Source of the DNA: Priestia koreensis
Lineage (GTDB): Bacteria; Bacillota; Bacilli; Bacillales; Bacillaceae_H
DNA: 64,000 nt
Direction: 5' to 3'
Assembly (NCBI RefSeq): GCF_001274935.1
Contig: NZ_LILC01000013.1
Coordinates: 434,001 to 498,000, forward strand
The notes under the pieces are model-generated. The model was not told the origin of the DNA and made no database searches. It worked only from the letters and a program-made list of their open reading frames with translations. Shown here piece after piece: positions 16,218 through 25,238 of this stretch. Each line of letters begins with the position of its first letter. Position 1 is the stretch's first letter. Both the position numbers and the translations under genes were made by a program.

Positions 16218-17454
16218 GTGGCTCACCTTCTTTAGTGACTGATGACAACTCACGCGAATCGTCAATCCCAATTTGGTGTAGCTTACGATAAGAACCATCT
16301 ACCTTCTTTAACAGGTCATATCGTTTTCCTAAAAATTCATTTCGAACAAACGATTTTAGCGCCTTTGGGACGTGTTGGTCGATCCAAATCATACATTTCT
16401 TCCGATCATCTTTAGGCGCCGCCTCGTAGTAGTGCTTAATATGGGACTTAGTTTCCTTTAAGCGTTTGAAAACCTCGCTCGCTGTCTCCTCCACTCTCGC
16501 ACGGTAAGCATCAGGAACTTTTGAGACCATATCATCATACGTTTCTTCTGCAATGGCTTGAATGATGACGTTAACCGATGAAATTCTGTCCAACAGTCCG
16601 TGCATACTTACATAGTCATCACACTTTACTTTGATAAAATGACCATCGATATGTAGTACCCATCCTTCTTTTTCATAAGACCGATACGTCTTCATATCCT
16701 CTAGCAAATTCTCTAACGTTTTGTTTTCAAGCGACACGGCTTTGACTCCATATGCTGATGCTAATTGTAGGACGTCACAATAGGATAAGTGCTCCCCTGT
16801 ATACGTATTTCGAACACCAATTAAATAAACCCCTTCGTCTTTTTTAGTATAGTTCACGACATGTGCATCTCGTTGTGAGATATATTCAAATACAAACGTA
16901 TAGTGATCGTGCTCTTTTAACATCCTTACATACGAATTGCTAAGCATGCGATGTCCATCTTCTAAGCGCCATGAATCCTGCATTGAGACCGCCATACTTC
17001 CTGCCATAAAAACATTTCCACGGTACCAGCGAGCATTTTGCATCGAACCGTCCAGCTTATCAGCAATCTCTACTACCTTTGCACGCCTCATTTTTTGTTG
17101 TATAGCGTCTACTTTATTTTCTTCTACCTCATTTAAATTAAAAAACTTTTGATACGGTGATAGAACCACTTCCTCATGTTCTAGATCGACCACAACACTT
17201 CGACATTCACGGTAAATGGACCCTTGATCCTCCCACATTTCACGTTTCATCTCAAAAAGATCGTAGCGAAATAAAACGAGTGATCCTTTTTGATTCACAT
17301 GCAGGCAAGCGAATACCTCGTCATATTCTTTCCGATTTAATTTCTGTAGCCACGTTTTAAAATCGTACGTGTCAACCTCTCCAACTAATTGTTTATAATC
17401 TTGCTTCATTTTCATCACCAGATTGTAAACAGGATTCCACGAATAGGAATTCAT
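16210..17454 (-). CDS. T4 Rnl1-like RNA ligase
   Basis: A 414-residue nucleotidyltransferase. It has the ligase motif I K-L-D-G-S at residues 133-137 (lysine 133 would take the AMP), an upstream RECRSVVVD (82-90), motif III FVFEYISQRDAHVVNY (187-202), motif IV EGWVLH (263-268) and motif V IKVKCDDY (274-281), followed by a helical C-terminal domain. This order and spacing fits RNA ligases of the Rnl1 group rather than DNA ligases. It should join 5'-phosphate and 3'-OH RNA ends using ATP. AGAGGAGG precedes the ATG. It is first of a two-gene operon with the kinase-HD gene. The upstream region is simple and gives no clue to induction. Confidence 0.82.
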   Translation of the reverse strand: MNSYSWNPVYNLVMKMKQDYKQLVGEVDTYDFKTWLQKLNRKEYDEVFACLHVNQKGSLVLFRYDLFEMKREMWEDQGSIYRECRSVVVDLEHEEVVLSPYQKFFNLNEVEENKVDAIQQKMRRAKVVEIADKLDGSMQNARWYRGNVFMAGSMAVSMQDSWRLEDGHRMLSNSYVRMLKEHDHYTFVFEYISQRDAHVVNYTKKDEGVYLIGVRNTYTGEHLSYCDVLQLASAYGVKAVSLENKTLENLLEDMKTYRSYEKEGWVLHIDGHFIKVKCDDYVSMHGLLDRISSVNVIIQAIAEETYDDMVSKVPDAYRARVEETASEVFKRLKETKSHIKHYYEAAPKDDRKKCMIWIDQHVPKALKSFVRNEFLGKRYDLLKKVDGSYRKLHQIGIDDSRELSSVTKEGEPLE

Positions 17455-17599
17455 TATGGCTTCCTCCTCTAAGGCATCTTTTTATCTACACATTCATTTC
17501 AGCTATTTTAATAAGAAAGAAAAACAGAATGATTTGCCTTTTCTCTTCCTATTATATGAATCTATCTCTCAAACATTATCCGTCATGTTTTAATCAACC

Positions 17600-17627
17600 T
17601 TCACATTTCTTCCATTATTGTTATAAT
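17600..17627 (+). promoter_or_regulatory. Upstream SigA-type promoter of the peptide ABC operon
   Basis: TTCACA (17600-17605), 16 bases, TATAAT (17622-17627). The -10 is contained in the palindrome at 17622-17640. Confidence 0.4.
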
Positions 17628-17640
17628 AATCATTATTATA
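17622..17640. promoter_or_regulatory. Perfect 9-1-9 palindrome, Fur-family-type box
   Basis: TATAATAAT-C-ATTATTATA is perfectly symmetrical. Its inner 7-1-7 core (TAATAAT-C-ATTATTA) differs from both the Fur core (TGATAAT) and the PerR core (TTATAAT) only at the second position of each half. It overlaps the upstream -10. Confidence 0.45.
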
Positions 17641-17667
17641 GCATACCTCTTTTTTGGAAAATATTTA

Positions 17668-17696
17668 TTGCCAAGAAGGTATTGTGGTGCTACAAT
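17668..17696 (+). promoter_or_regulatory. SigA-type promoter of the peptide ABC operon
   Basis: TTGCCA (17668-17673), 17 bases, TACAAT (17691-17696), about 75 bases before the GTG start at 17769. Confidence 0.6.
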
Positions 17697-17768
17697 GTTT
17701 TACATTCCTACTATTCTTACTTACATAGTCGGTTTAACACATTACATGATGAAATAGGAGTGATTTTA

Positions 17769-19304
17769 GTGAAAAAATCATATTTACTTTTCATCTCTCT
17801 TATTGCCGTGATTCTTATTGCAGCAGGATGCAGTAACGATAGCAGCAAGCCTTCAAGTGCAAAAGAAGGCAAAGAGGGTGGAACACTAAACGTCGCGTCT
17901 CAAAGTGAGCCAGCAACGCTTGATGCTCAAATTACGGGAGACTCAGATGTAAAAGACGCAACACGAAGCATTTATGAAGGTCTCATGATTCTAGATGACA
18001 AAGGAAATCCACAGCCTGACTTGGCCTCTAAAGTCGATGTTAGCGAAGATAAGAAAACGTATACGTTCCAACTTCGTAAAGGTGTAAAATTCCATAATGG
18101 AAAAGAAATGACGGCAGATGATGTTGTCGCCTCTATTAATCGCTGGATTAAGTTATCTTCCCTCGGTAAAACGAACTTCGCTGGAGCCGAAATGACAAAA
18201 GTAAATAACGATACGGTGAAGCTTACTTTACAAGCTCCGAACGTGAATACGCTATCACTATTAGCTGATCCGATTCCCGCCGCAGCTATTCTACCAAAAG
18301 AAATTGTTGATGGTGCATCAGATGAAGGAATTAAAGAGTATATCGGGACAGGTCCGTATAAATTAAAAGAATGGAAGAAAAATCAGTACATTTTACTCGA
18401 GAAGTTTAAGGATTATTCAGCAAAAGGTCGCGAAGTGAAAAAAACACCTCATGCTGATGAAATCAAGTTAAGCTTTGTAAGTGATGAATCAACGCGTATC
18501 TCTGGCTTAACAACTGGGCAATTTGATGTGGCGTTATCGATTTCAAGCGATAACACAAAACAAATTGAAGGCAGTCAAAATGCAAAAGTAGAAACGTCCC
18601 CTGGTGGATTTATGGGATTATTCTACAACGGTGATAAAGGTGTCTTTAAAGACATTAACGCACGTAAAGCGGTAAATTCGGTACTAAATTCAAAAGATAT
18701 TTTAGATAGCTCTTACGGTAGTTCAAAGTTTTACACACTTTCTTCTTCCATTGTGAATAAAGAATATCCGAACTATTACAGTACAGCTGGAGAAAAAGAA
18801 TACAATCAGCACGATAAGAAAAAAGCAAAAGAATACCTGAAGAAATCTGGTTATAACGGTGAAGAAATCCGCTTGATGGCTTCTCGTGACTATCAAGATC
18901 AGTACAACACGGCTGTTGTTGTTCAGCAAGAATTAAAAAGCATTGGCATGAATGTGAAGCTAGAAGTCTATGACTGGGCAACGTTCAGTGACAAAATGAG
19001 CGACACAAGTCAGTGGGATATCTATCCTGTTGACTGGAATGCACGTTCAACGATTTTCCAAGGTTTTTGGACAACAAAAGGTACATCTGTAGAAAAATCA
19101 ATGGACTACTTAAACAAAATTAAAGCAGCTCCTTCTGTTGAAGAAGCACGTGATGAAGTGGATGCTATTCAGCAATATGTGTGGGACGAGCTTCCATTCA
19201 CACTAATCGGACACAAGATGAATATTAACGCTGTTTCCGATAACGTAAAGGGCTATCAATATAATCTTGGACCAATCTTTTATAATATGACATTAACTAA
19301 ATAA
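17769..19304 (+). CDS. Oligopeptide-type ABC transporter substrate-binding lipoprotein
   Basis: A 511-residue SBP_bac_5 protein. The signal peptide ends in the lipobox IAAGC (cysteine 21). The mature part contains GGTLNVASQSEPATLDAQ, the family signature VKFHNGKEMTADDVVASI, and YIGTGPYKLKEW. It captures oligopeptides or a related ligand at the outer membrane face. I start at GTG 17769, 8 bases after AGGAG; the frame stays open upstream but lacks a signal sequence there. It is the first gene of a complete five-gene operon. The stem-loop after it probably raises its expression over the permease genes. An atypical Fur-like palindrome upstream hints at metal control. Confidence 0.93.
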   Translation: MKKSYLLFISLIAVILIAAGCSNDSSKPSSAKEGKEGGTLNVASQSEPATLDAQITGDSDVKDATRSIYEGLMILDDKGNPQPDLASKVDVSEDKKTYTFQLRKGVKFHNGKEMTADDVVASINRWIKLSSLGKTNFAGAEMTKVNNDTVKLTLQAPNVNTLSLLADPIPAAAILPKEIVDGASDEGIKEYIGTGPYKLKEWKKNQYILLEKFKDYSAKGREVKKTPHADEIKLSFVSDESTRISGLTTGQFDVALSISSDNTKQIEGSQNAKVETSPGGFMGLFYNGDKGVFKDINARKAVNSVLNSKDILDSSYGSSKFYTLSSSIVNKEYPNYYSTAGEKEYNQHDKKKAKEYLKKSGYNGEEIRLMASRDYQDQYNTAVVVQQELKSIGMNVKLEVYDWATFSDKMSDTSQWDIYPVDWNARSTIFQGFWTTKGTSVEKSMDYLNKIKAAPSVEEARDEVDAIQQYVWDELPFTLIGHKMNINAVSDNVKGYQYNLGPIFYNMTLTK

Positions 19305-19315
19305 TGTATGACCAT

Positions 19316-19345
19316 AAAAGCAGAGAGCATACGCCCTCTGCTTTT
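19316..19345 (+). terminator. Intercistronic stem-loop between binding protein and permease genes
   Basis: AAAAGCAGAG and CTCTGCTTTT, 10-bp perfect arms with a 10-base loop, ending in TTTT. In such operons this usually acts as a leaky terminator or mRNA stabiliser so that binding protein exceeds permease. Confidence 0.7.
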
Positions 19346-19360
19346 AGAAAGGAGTTCAAT

Positions 19361-20314
19361 ATGGGCGCTTATACAGTCAAGAGAATTCTCTCCTTAATCC
19401 CTGTTTTACTAATTGTCTCAATTGTGGTGTTTTTAATTACTCACCTTACACCAGGAAATCCTGCTGCTATCATTTTAGGACAAGGCGCAAGCGCTGATCA
19501 AATTGCCGCACTTAGTAAAAAAATGGGATTAGATAAACCCGTTATGGAACAATTTTTTATTTGGATCTCCAACATTGCTCACGGTGATTTTGGTTACTCC
19601 TACTTTTTAAACCGTTCCGTTCTAGGAGCCATTTGGGACAATGTTGGCCCTACATTTTCGCTAGCACTATTAGCTCAAGTGATTGGGGTAACGTTCGCTT
19701 TGCTTTTTGGGGTGTACGCAGCCAAACATAAAGGAAAAGTACGCGATGAGGCGATTATGGGAGCAAGTCTGCTTGGTATTTCCATTCCTAGCTTTCTTCT
19801 AGGCTCACTGCTAATCTTACTCTTTGCCGTTCAGCTTCGCATATTCCCTGTTTCAGGATATGTGCCGCTAAACGCTGGACTCTTCGAGCATCTACGCTAT
19901 TTGATTTTACCTGCCATTACGCTTGGTACCATTCAAGCTGCGCTTATTACGAGAATGACGCGTTCTTCTTTATTGGATACGATTTCTGAGAACTTCGTCA
20001 AAACGGCGAAGGCAAAAGGACTAAGCGAACGAACCGTTATGCTCAAGCATACGCTACGCGTTGGCTTTTTACCCATTTTAACCGTCATTGGGGAATCATT
20101 TGGAGGACTTGTGACAGGTGCTGCCGTAACAGAGGCATTATTTAATATTCCGGGACTTGGACAGCTCATCGTCTCCTCCATTGAGCGACGAGATTATGCG
20201 CTCATTCAAGGAGCCGTATTACTTATTACAATTGTATACGTCATTGTCAATTTAGTTGTCGATTTGCTCTACGCAGTGATCGATCCACGCGTTCGAAATT
20301 CTTATCATGATTAA
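19361..20314 (+). CDS. ABC transporter permease, DppB/OppB type
   Basis: A 317-residue permease with six hydrophobic segments, the N-terminal LITHLTPGNPAAIILGQGAS of the DppB/OppB type and the EAA loop (ETVSENFVKTAKAKGLSE region, about residues 205-225). I start at ATG 19361 behind AAAGGAG; the longer frame includes the stem-loop. It forms the membrane channel with the next gene, 16 bases downstream. Confidence 0.92.
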   Translation: MGAYTVKRILSLIPVLLIVSIVVFLITHLTPGNPAAIILGQGASADQIAALSKKMGLDKPVMEQFFIWISNIAHGDFGYSYFLNRSVLGAIWDNVGPTFSLALLAQVIGVTFALLFGVYAAKHKGKVRDEAIMGASLLGISIPSFLLGSLLILLFAVQLRIFPVSGYVPLNAGLFEHLRYLILPAITLGTIQAALITRMTRSSLLDTISENFVKTAKAKGLSERTVMLKHTLRVGFLPILTVIGESFGGLVTGAAVTEALFNIPGLGQLIVSSIERRDYALIQGAVLLITIVYVIVNLVVDLLYAVIDPRVRNSYHD

Positions 20315-20329
20315 AAGGGGGGAACACAT

Positions 20330-21256
20330 ATGAATGCACCACAACAAACAGAGCCTCTTTCACATACGACGGAGAAGAAAAAGAAAAACCCAACCATCGT
20401 ACGGCTGTTATCAAACCGACTACTCGTTCGAGGCGCTATTCTTATTTTACTATCTGTCATCATTGCGATCTTTGCGCCGCTGATTTCTCCTTTTGATATG
20501 TTAAAAGTAGATCCGGCTCATCGACTGGCGGCCCCTTCTACCCTTCATTGGTTTGGAACGGACAATTTTGGACGCGATGTGTTTAGTCGTACGATGTACG
20601 GAGTTAGAATTTCCATTATGATTGGCGCAACTGTAACGATTATCGCTTCAGTTATTGGATTAATTGTTGGCCTTTTATCCGCTTACTATAAAGTACTTGA
20701 TTATATTTTAATGCGCATATGTGACGGGCTGTTTGCCTTTCCGTCCATTTTATTAGCCATTGCGATTATGTCGGCTTTAGGGCCAAAAACAATAAATGTT
20801 ATTATCGCACTTAGCCTTGTTTTCATTCCATCAATTGCCCGAATTGTTCGCTCAGCGGCACTTGTGGTAAAAGAAAAAACATTCGTTGAAGCACTTAAAG
20901 CTCAGGGAGCAAGTTCCGTCCGCATTCTCTTTTTACACATTGCGCCGAACGTTCTCTCCCCTCTAATCGTACAAGTAACGTACGTATTTGCCGTAACGAT
21001 TTTAACTGAAGCTTCCCTGAGCTTTTTAGGAGCTGGTATTCCTGCCCCGATCCCAAGCTTGGGAAATATGCTGTACGACGGGAAGCTTGCGATCTACACA
21101 GCGTGGTGGATGACGGTATTTCCGGGGATCTTTATTATCCTACTTGTACTCGGTCTTAACCTATTCGGTGATGGCCTACGTGACTGGCTCAACCCTAAAA
21201 ATGTCGTACTAAACAGAAGGAGGAAGAAAAGATGGCAACGCAAGAGTCTCTCTTAA
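20330..21256 (+). CDS. ABC transporter permease, DppC/OppC type
   Basis: A 308-residue permease with an N-terminal cytoplasmic tail, a first membrane helix, the DppC hallmark HWFGTDNFGRDVFSRTMYG, and the EAA loop FVEALKAQGASS. It follows an AAAGGGGGG site. The C-terminus ends with a basic stretch (RRRKKRWQRKSLS) that overlaps the start of the first ATPase gene by 25 bases, implying translational coupling. Confidence 0.92.
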   Translation: MNAPQQTEPLSHTTEKKKKNPTIVRLLSNRLLVRGAILILLSVIIAIFAPLISPFDMLKVDPAHRLAAPSTLHWFGTDNFGRDVFSRTMYGVRISIMIGATVTIIASVIGLIVGLLSAYYKVLDYILMRICDGLFAFPSILLAIAIMSALGPKTINVIIALSLVFIPSIARIVRSAALVVKEKTFVEALKAQGASSVRILFLHIAPNVLSPLIVQVTYVFAVTILTEASLSFLGAGIPAPIPSLGNMLYDGKLAIYTAWWMTVFPGIFIILLVLGLNLFGDGLRDWLNPKNVVLNRRRKKRWQRKSLS

Positions 21257-22239
21257 CAATTGAAGATTTAAAAGTAATCTTTTCGACCTACGGCGGAGAC
21301 GTTACGGCAGTTGATAACGTTTCACTGCAGCTTAACAAAGGCGAAGTATTAGGAATTGTGGGTGAATCAGGCTCTGGTAAAAGCGTCACGTCGGAATCGA
21401 TTTTACAGCTACTAGATGAGGATTTGACAACCTACGAAGGAAACATATGGTTTGAAGGAAAAAATTTATTAGACATGTCACCGAGACAAATACAACGCCT
21501 TCGTGGCAACGATATTTCGATGATTTTTCAAGACCCGATGTCTTCTCTCAATCCGGTCATGTCCATTGGAAAACAAATCGCAGAGGTGATTCGTCTTCAC
21601 CAACGTGTCTCTAAAAAGGAAGCGCAAAAGAAAGTGGTTGAACTGTTACGCTTAACGGGAATTCCATCTCCAGAGCAGCGAGCAAAAGAATATCCGCATG
21701 AAATTTCAGGTGGAATGAGACAACGGATTATGATTGCGATGGCGTTAGCCTGTGAGCCGAAGCTTTTAATTGCTGACGAACCGACCACTGCGCTTGACGT
21801 AACCATTCAGGCACAAATTCTAAATTTAATGATGGAACTGAAGGACCGCTTAAACATGGGCGTTTTATTTATCACCCATGACCTAGGCGTCGTACGTACG
21901 GTTTGTACGAAGGTTGCGGTTATGTATTTAGGTCAGGTAATGGAAGAGACGGACGTTGACACACTTTTCTCTAAACCACTTCATCCGTATACAATGGGAT
22001 TAATTAAATCCGTCCCGCATTTAGATGGTGATAAAACGAAAGATCTTCCGTCCATACCTGGAACGGTTCCACCACTTTCAAACATTCCAGACGGATGTCG
22101 CTTTGCACCGCGCTGTCCGTTTGCTACGGAAAAATGTCACAAAGAAGCGCCAAGTCTTGCGTACGCAAGTGATTCACATCGCGTTCGCTGCTGGCACTAT
22201 GAAACGATTCAAAAAGGAGAGATGGAGCATGTCTACTGA
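21232..22239 (+). CDS. ABC transporter ATPase, DppD/OppD type
   Basis: A 335-residue ATPase: Walker A GESGSGKS, Q-loop IFQDPMSSLNP, signature SGGMRQR, Walker B LLIADEPTTALDV, H-loop ITHDLG, and the oligopeptide-transporter C-terminal extension with CRFAPRCPFATEKC, whose cysteines can bind an iron-sulphur cluster in some DppD proteins. AGGAGG upstream lies inside the permease gene. Confidence 0.94.
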   Translation: MATQESLLTIEDLKVIFSTYGGDVTAVDNVSLQLNKGEVLGIVGESGSGKSVTSESILQLLDEDLTTYEGNIWFEGKNLLDMSPRQIQRLRGNDISMIFQDPMSSLNPVMSIGKQIAEVIRLHQRVSKKEAQKKVVELLRLTGIPSPEQRAKEYPHEISGGMRQRIMIAMALACEPKLLIADEPTTALDVTIQAQILNLMMELKDRLNMGVLFITHDLGVVRTVCTKVAVMYLGQVMEETDVDTLFSKPLHPYTMGLIKSVPHLDGDKTKDLPSIPGTVPPLSNIPDGCRFAPRCPFATEKCHKEAPSLAYASDSHRVRCWHYETIQKGEMEHVY

Positions 22240-23221
22240 AGCAACACAACAAGCTGCGACTCCTCTTCTCGAAGTTCGCAATCTACAAAAATACTTCCCT
22301 GTTCGCTCCGCAATCGGAAAAACAAAGGGACAAATTAAAGCGGTTCATGACGTTTCCTTTTCCATTTATGAAGGGAAAACATACGGCCTCGTAGGCGAAT
22401 CAGGGTGTGGGAAAAGTACCGCTGGGCGATCACTATTAAAATTGGTGGAGCCAACCGGTGGTGAAGCCTATTTTAACGGTGAAAACATTTTTACGATGAA
22501 GCCCTCACAGCTAAAAACGGTGCGTAAAGACTTACAGATGATCTTTCAAGATCCTCATACGTCATTAAATCCGCGTAAAAAAATTGGCGCCTCCATTCAA
22601 GAGACGCTTACGATTCATAATATCGGCGCGAAAAGCGAACGGAAACAGGCTGTTATCGACTTGCTTAAAAAGCTTGGATTTAACGAAGAAGATTACAATC
22701 GTTATCCCCATGAATTCTCAGGTGGTCAGCGTCAGCGGATCGGCATTGCACGCTCACTCATTTTGAATCCCAAACTCATTATCTGCGACGAGCCTGTCTC
22801 AGCACTAGACGTTTCCATTCAGGCGCAAATTCTAAATTTACTTCGCCAGCTACAGCACGAGATGAAGCTATCTTATCTTTTTATCTCGCATGATTTAAGC
22901 GTTGTAAGACACATTGCAGACCGCGTAGGCGTTATGTATTTGGGTAGGTTAGTAGAAGAAGGAACAACGGAGGAGATCTTCTCGAATCCCCGTCATCCAT
23001 ACACAAAGCTTCTCCTGTCATCTGTGCCAACGGTCCACGAAAGTGAAGCACGTGAACCAATAGAAGCAAAGGGAGAAATTCCATCTCCACTTAACCCACC
23101 TTCTGGCTGTGCCTTTCATCAGCGCTGTCCGTTTGCTACAGACCGCTGCAAAAAGGAAACACCAGAAGATACGGTGATTAGTGCGACACATCGCGTTAAG
23201 TGTCATTTGTATAGTGAGTAA
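22229..23221 (+). CDS. ABC transporter ATPase, DppF/OppF type
   Basis: A 330-residue partner ATPase: Walker [10 protein letters not shown]-loop [11 protein letters not shown], signature SGGQRQR, Walker [14 protein letters not shown], and a C-terminal [14 protein letters not shown] extension. It starts at ATG 22229 behind AAAGGAGAG and overlaps the end of the first ATPase gene by 11 bases. It completes the binding protein-two permeases-two ATPases set. Whether the ligand is a peptide, nickel or another compound cannot be decided from sequence. Confidence 0.94.
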   Translation: MSTEATQQAATPLLEVRNLQKYFPVRSAIGKTKGQIKAVHDVSFSIYEGKTYGLVGESGCGKSTAGRSLLKLVEPTGGEAYFNGENIFTMKPSQLKTVRKDLQMIFQDPHTSLNPRKKIGASIQETLTIHNIGAKSERKQAVIDLLKKLGFNEEDYNRYPHEFSGGQRQRIGIARSLILNPKLIICDEPVSALDVSIQAQILNLLRQLQHEMKLSYLFISHDLSVVRHIADRVGVMYLGRLVEEGTTEEIFSNPRHPYTKLLLSSVPTVHESEAREPIEAKGEIPSPLNPPSGCAFHQRCPFATDRCKKETPEDTVISATHRVKCHLYSE

Positions 23222-23222
23222 G

Positions 23223-23258
23223 AAAACCCTCTCGGAGATTTGCTTCGAGAGGGTTTTG
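23223..23258 (+). terminator. Terminator of the peptide ABC operon
   Basis: AAACCCTCTCG and CGAGAGGGTTTT arms directly after the stop codon at 23221. Confidence 0.85.
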
Positions 23259-23314
23259 CTGTTTATTTCAAGCTTACAATAAAACGGTTAAAATTGGATT
23301 ATACACACCAATAT

Positions 23315-23350
23315 GAAAGAAGTGCTTCATCGTTCTGAAGCACTTCTTTC
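23315..23350. terminator. Second terminator, bidirectional
   Basis: A 15-bp perfect stem GAAAGAAGTGCTTCA / TGAAGCACTTCTTTC with a 6-base loop, just past the stop of the minus-strand 63-residue gene. Confidence 0.75.
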
Positions 23351-23356
23351 ATAACG

Positions 23357-23548
23357 TCATTTTTTAAAAATGCTCACATCTTCTATACGAATTGAAGCAA
23401 CTTCGCCGCATTTTAGACAAAATGTAAAGATTTTATTTGCGCTCTTTAATGATAATTTACTCGGTTTTACTGGCATATAATCGGTCGCTTCTGTAAATTC
23501 TTGATTTCCACACTTTTTACACGTATTTTCCTTCATTGTTATATACAC
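23357..23548 (-). CDS. Small zinc-ribbon protein, 63 aa
   Basis: Two CxxC pairs (CKKCGN near residue 9 and CLKCGE near residue 44) form a likely four-cysteine zinc ribbon. The start is GTG 23548, 5 bases after GGGGG; an ATG four codons on lacks proper spacing. The function is unknown. It has its own terminator. Confidence 0.65.
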   Translation of the reverse strand: MYITMKENTCKKCGNQEFTEATDYMPVKPSKLSLKSANKIFTFCLKCGEVASIRIEDVSIFKK

Positions 23549-23810
23549 CCAATCCCCCGAAATTTTCCATTATAAGAATACTATATATCTTCCTATATAA
23601 ATGATCAAGCAAGCGTTCTTTTCCCTATTTACTACCGAAAGCAATTTTTATCCCAATAACTACAAAAATAAATCCTTCAGTTCTATTAACTCACTTTGAT
23701 CGAGAAGGCCTTTTTCGTAACAGCTGTCCCATTTTTTTGAAAACACGCTAATAATCGCAAATAAAACTAGTGATTCAGGAAAAAAGATGACGGCAAACCG
23801 ATGCTTTTAT

Positions 23811-25019
23811 TCAAAGACTTTGTTTGAATGTAACGGGATATTCAACAACACCATACATTTGCGGCGCCTGAGTGCGCTCAATTAACGCATCTTTCTTCAC
23901 GTTTAGATGATGAAAGCGGGTAAGAAGTTCTTCAAACGCAACCTTTGCTTCTAGTCTGGCAAGCGGAGCGCCTAAACAGAAGTGAATGCCTTTTCCGAAC
24001 GTGAGATGCTGATTCGGCTTGCGATTTACGATAAAGGAATGAGGATCACTAAATTTCGCTTCATCTCGGTTCGCTGCGGCTACCCAAGCAACGACCGCAT
24101 CACCTTTTTTAATAAGTTGATCACGAAGAATAACGTCCTCCTTTGCAATACGTGATGGTGCTTGCACAGGCGGATAGTAGCGAAGCACCTCCTCTACCAT
24201 TGTTGGAACAAGCGCTAGATTTTTTGCGACCTCTTTCTGTAAATGCGGCATCTCTGTCAAAATCCGAACACCATTTGTAATAAGGTTTGTCGTTGTTTCA
24301 TTTCCAGCGGCAAGAAGGAGCATGCTAAACTCTAAAATTTCAGAATCCGTTAGCTTCGTTCCGTCAATTTCAGCGGCAAGCAAAGCGGACATAATATCAT
24401 CGTGTGGTTCTTTTCGTCGCAGTTCTAAGACATCTGCAAGATAATCACGAAGCTCATCGCGTGCCTGAACCTGCTCTTTTTCTACTGCAGCAAACGCTTC
24501 TGGTTTATTTTCTACTACCCCTTTTACAAGAGTATCGGACCAAACTTTGAATTTTTCACGGTCTTCAGGCGGTACTCCTAGCAAATCAGCAATCACGATA
24601 ACAGGAAGTGGCATAGCAAAGTCCGCAATCATGTTCATTTCTCCACTCTCTCCCACTTCATCTAGCAGTTCGGCTGTAATTTCCTTTATTCGCGGTGCTA
24701 AATCATTGATTGCTTTCGGAGTAAATGCTTTATTAACAAGATCACGCATTTGCTTATGACGAGGTGGGTCCATACGCAGTAGATTTTCTCTTTCTACCAT
24801 TCGTCTTTGTTCTGACGAAAATAACTCGTGCTTTTTAAGAACATAATCAACATCTTCATATAAAAAAACGTCCCAGCAATTTCGTTCAATATCAAATCGA
24901 ACGGGAGATTCCTTTTGTAGCACATCATACACAGGAAACGGATTAAAATAGGTCTCCTTCGTATTCAATTCTTTCATCGGAATGATTGGAGCTAGATTTA
25001 CTACGCGTTCTGCACTCAT
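23811..25019 (-). CDS. Cytochrome P450, CYP109-like
   Basis: A 402-residue soluble bacterial P450. The I-helix AAGNETTTN, K-helix EEVLRYYPP (ExxR) and the heme-binding loop FGKGIHFCLGAPLARLEA with the cysteine ligand are all intact. The N-terminal pattern FNPFPVYDVLQKESPVRFD and MDPPRHKQMRDLVNKAFTP resembles CYP109 family members of Bacillus, which hydroxylate fatty acids, terpenoids or steroids; the substrate here is unknown. I start at ATG 25019 behind AAGGAGAG. No redox partner is adjacent. A palindrome covers its promoter (25080-25120), suggesting a ligand-responsive repressor encoded elsewhere. Confidence 0.92.
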   Translation of the reverse strand: MSAERVVNLAPIIPMKELNTKETYFNPFPVYDVLQKESPVRFDIERNCWDVFLYEDVDYVLKKHELFSSEQRRMVERENLLRMDPPRHKQMRDLVNKAFTPKAINDLAPRIKEITAELLDEVGESGEMNMIADFAMPLPVIVIADLLGVPPEDREKFKVWSDTLVKGVVENKPEAFAAVEKEQVQARDELRDYLADVLELRRKEPHDDIMSALLAAEIDGTKLTDSEILEFSMLLLAAGNETTTNLITNGVRILTEMPHLQKEVAKNLALVPTMVEEVLRYYPPVQAPSRIAKEDVILRDQLIKKGDAVVAWVAAANRDEAKFSDPHSFIVNRKPNQHLTFGKGIHFCLGAPLARLEAKVAFEELLTRFHHLNVKKDALIERTQAPQMYGVVEYPVTFKQSL

Positions 25020-25079
25020 CACTTATCTCTCCTTTTGATTTCCAAGATGTTTTAGTCATTAAAAATTTTCATTTCAAGA

Positions 25080-25120
25080 TTTATAAGTTGCATTATACAA
25101 CTTATAAAAAGTTATCACAA
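25080..25120 (-). promoter_or_regulatory. P450 promoter with operator centred on the -10
   Basis: On the minus strand TTGTGA (25115-25120), 17 bases and TATAAT (25092-25097). The -10 lies in the 7-base centre of a perfect inverted repeat with 11-base arms, TTTATAAGTTG (25080-25090) and CAACTTATAAA (25098-25108). Confidence 0.65.
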
Positions 25121-25238
25121 TAATCTGATTTTACTATTTACAGCTAAATTTTTTCGAAAAATAGGTAGAGGTCCAAGCCGTAGGTGCTTGTCCTGTATAA
25201 GATAGAAGTAGCTTCAAGAAGGGAGATTATAAAAAAAG

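Noticed and set aside
17529..17768. N-terminal extension of the peptide-binding lipoprotein
   Set aside because: The lipoprotein signal peptide begins at GTG 17769 with a proper ribosome binding site; the upstream stretch contains promoters and the palindrome.
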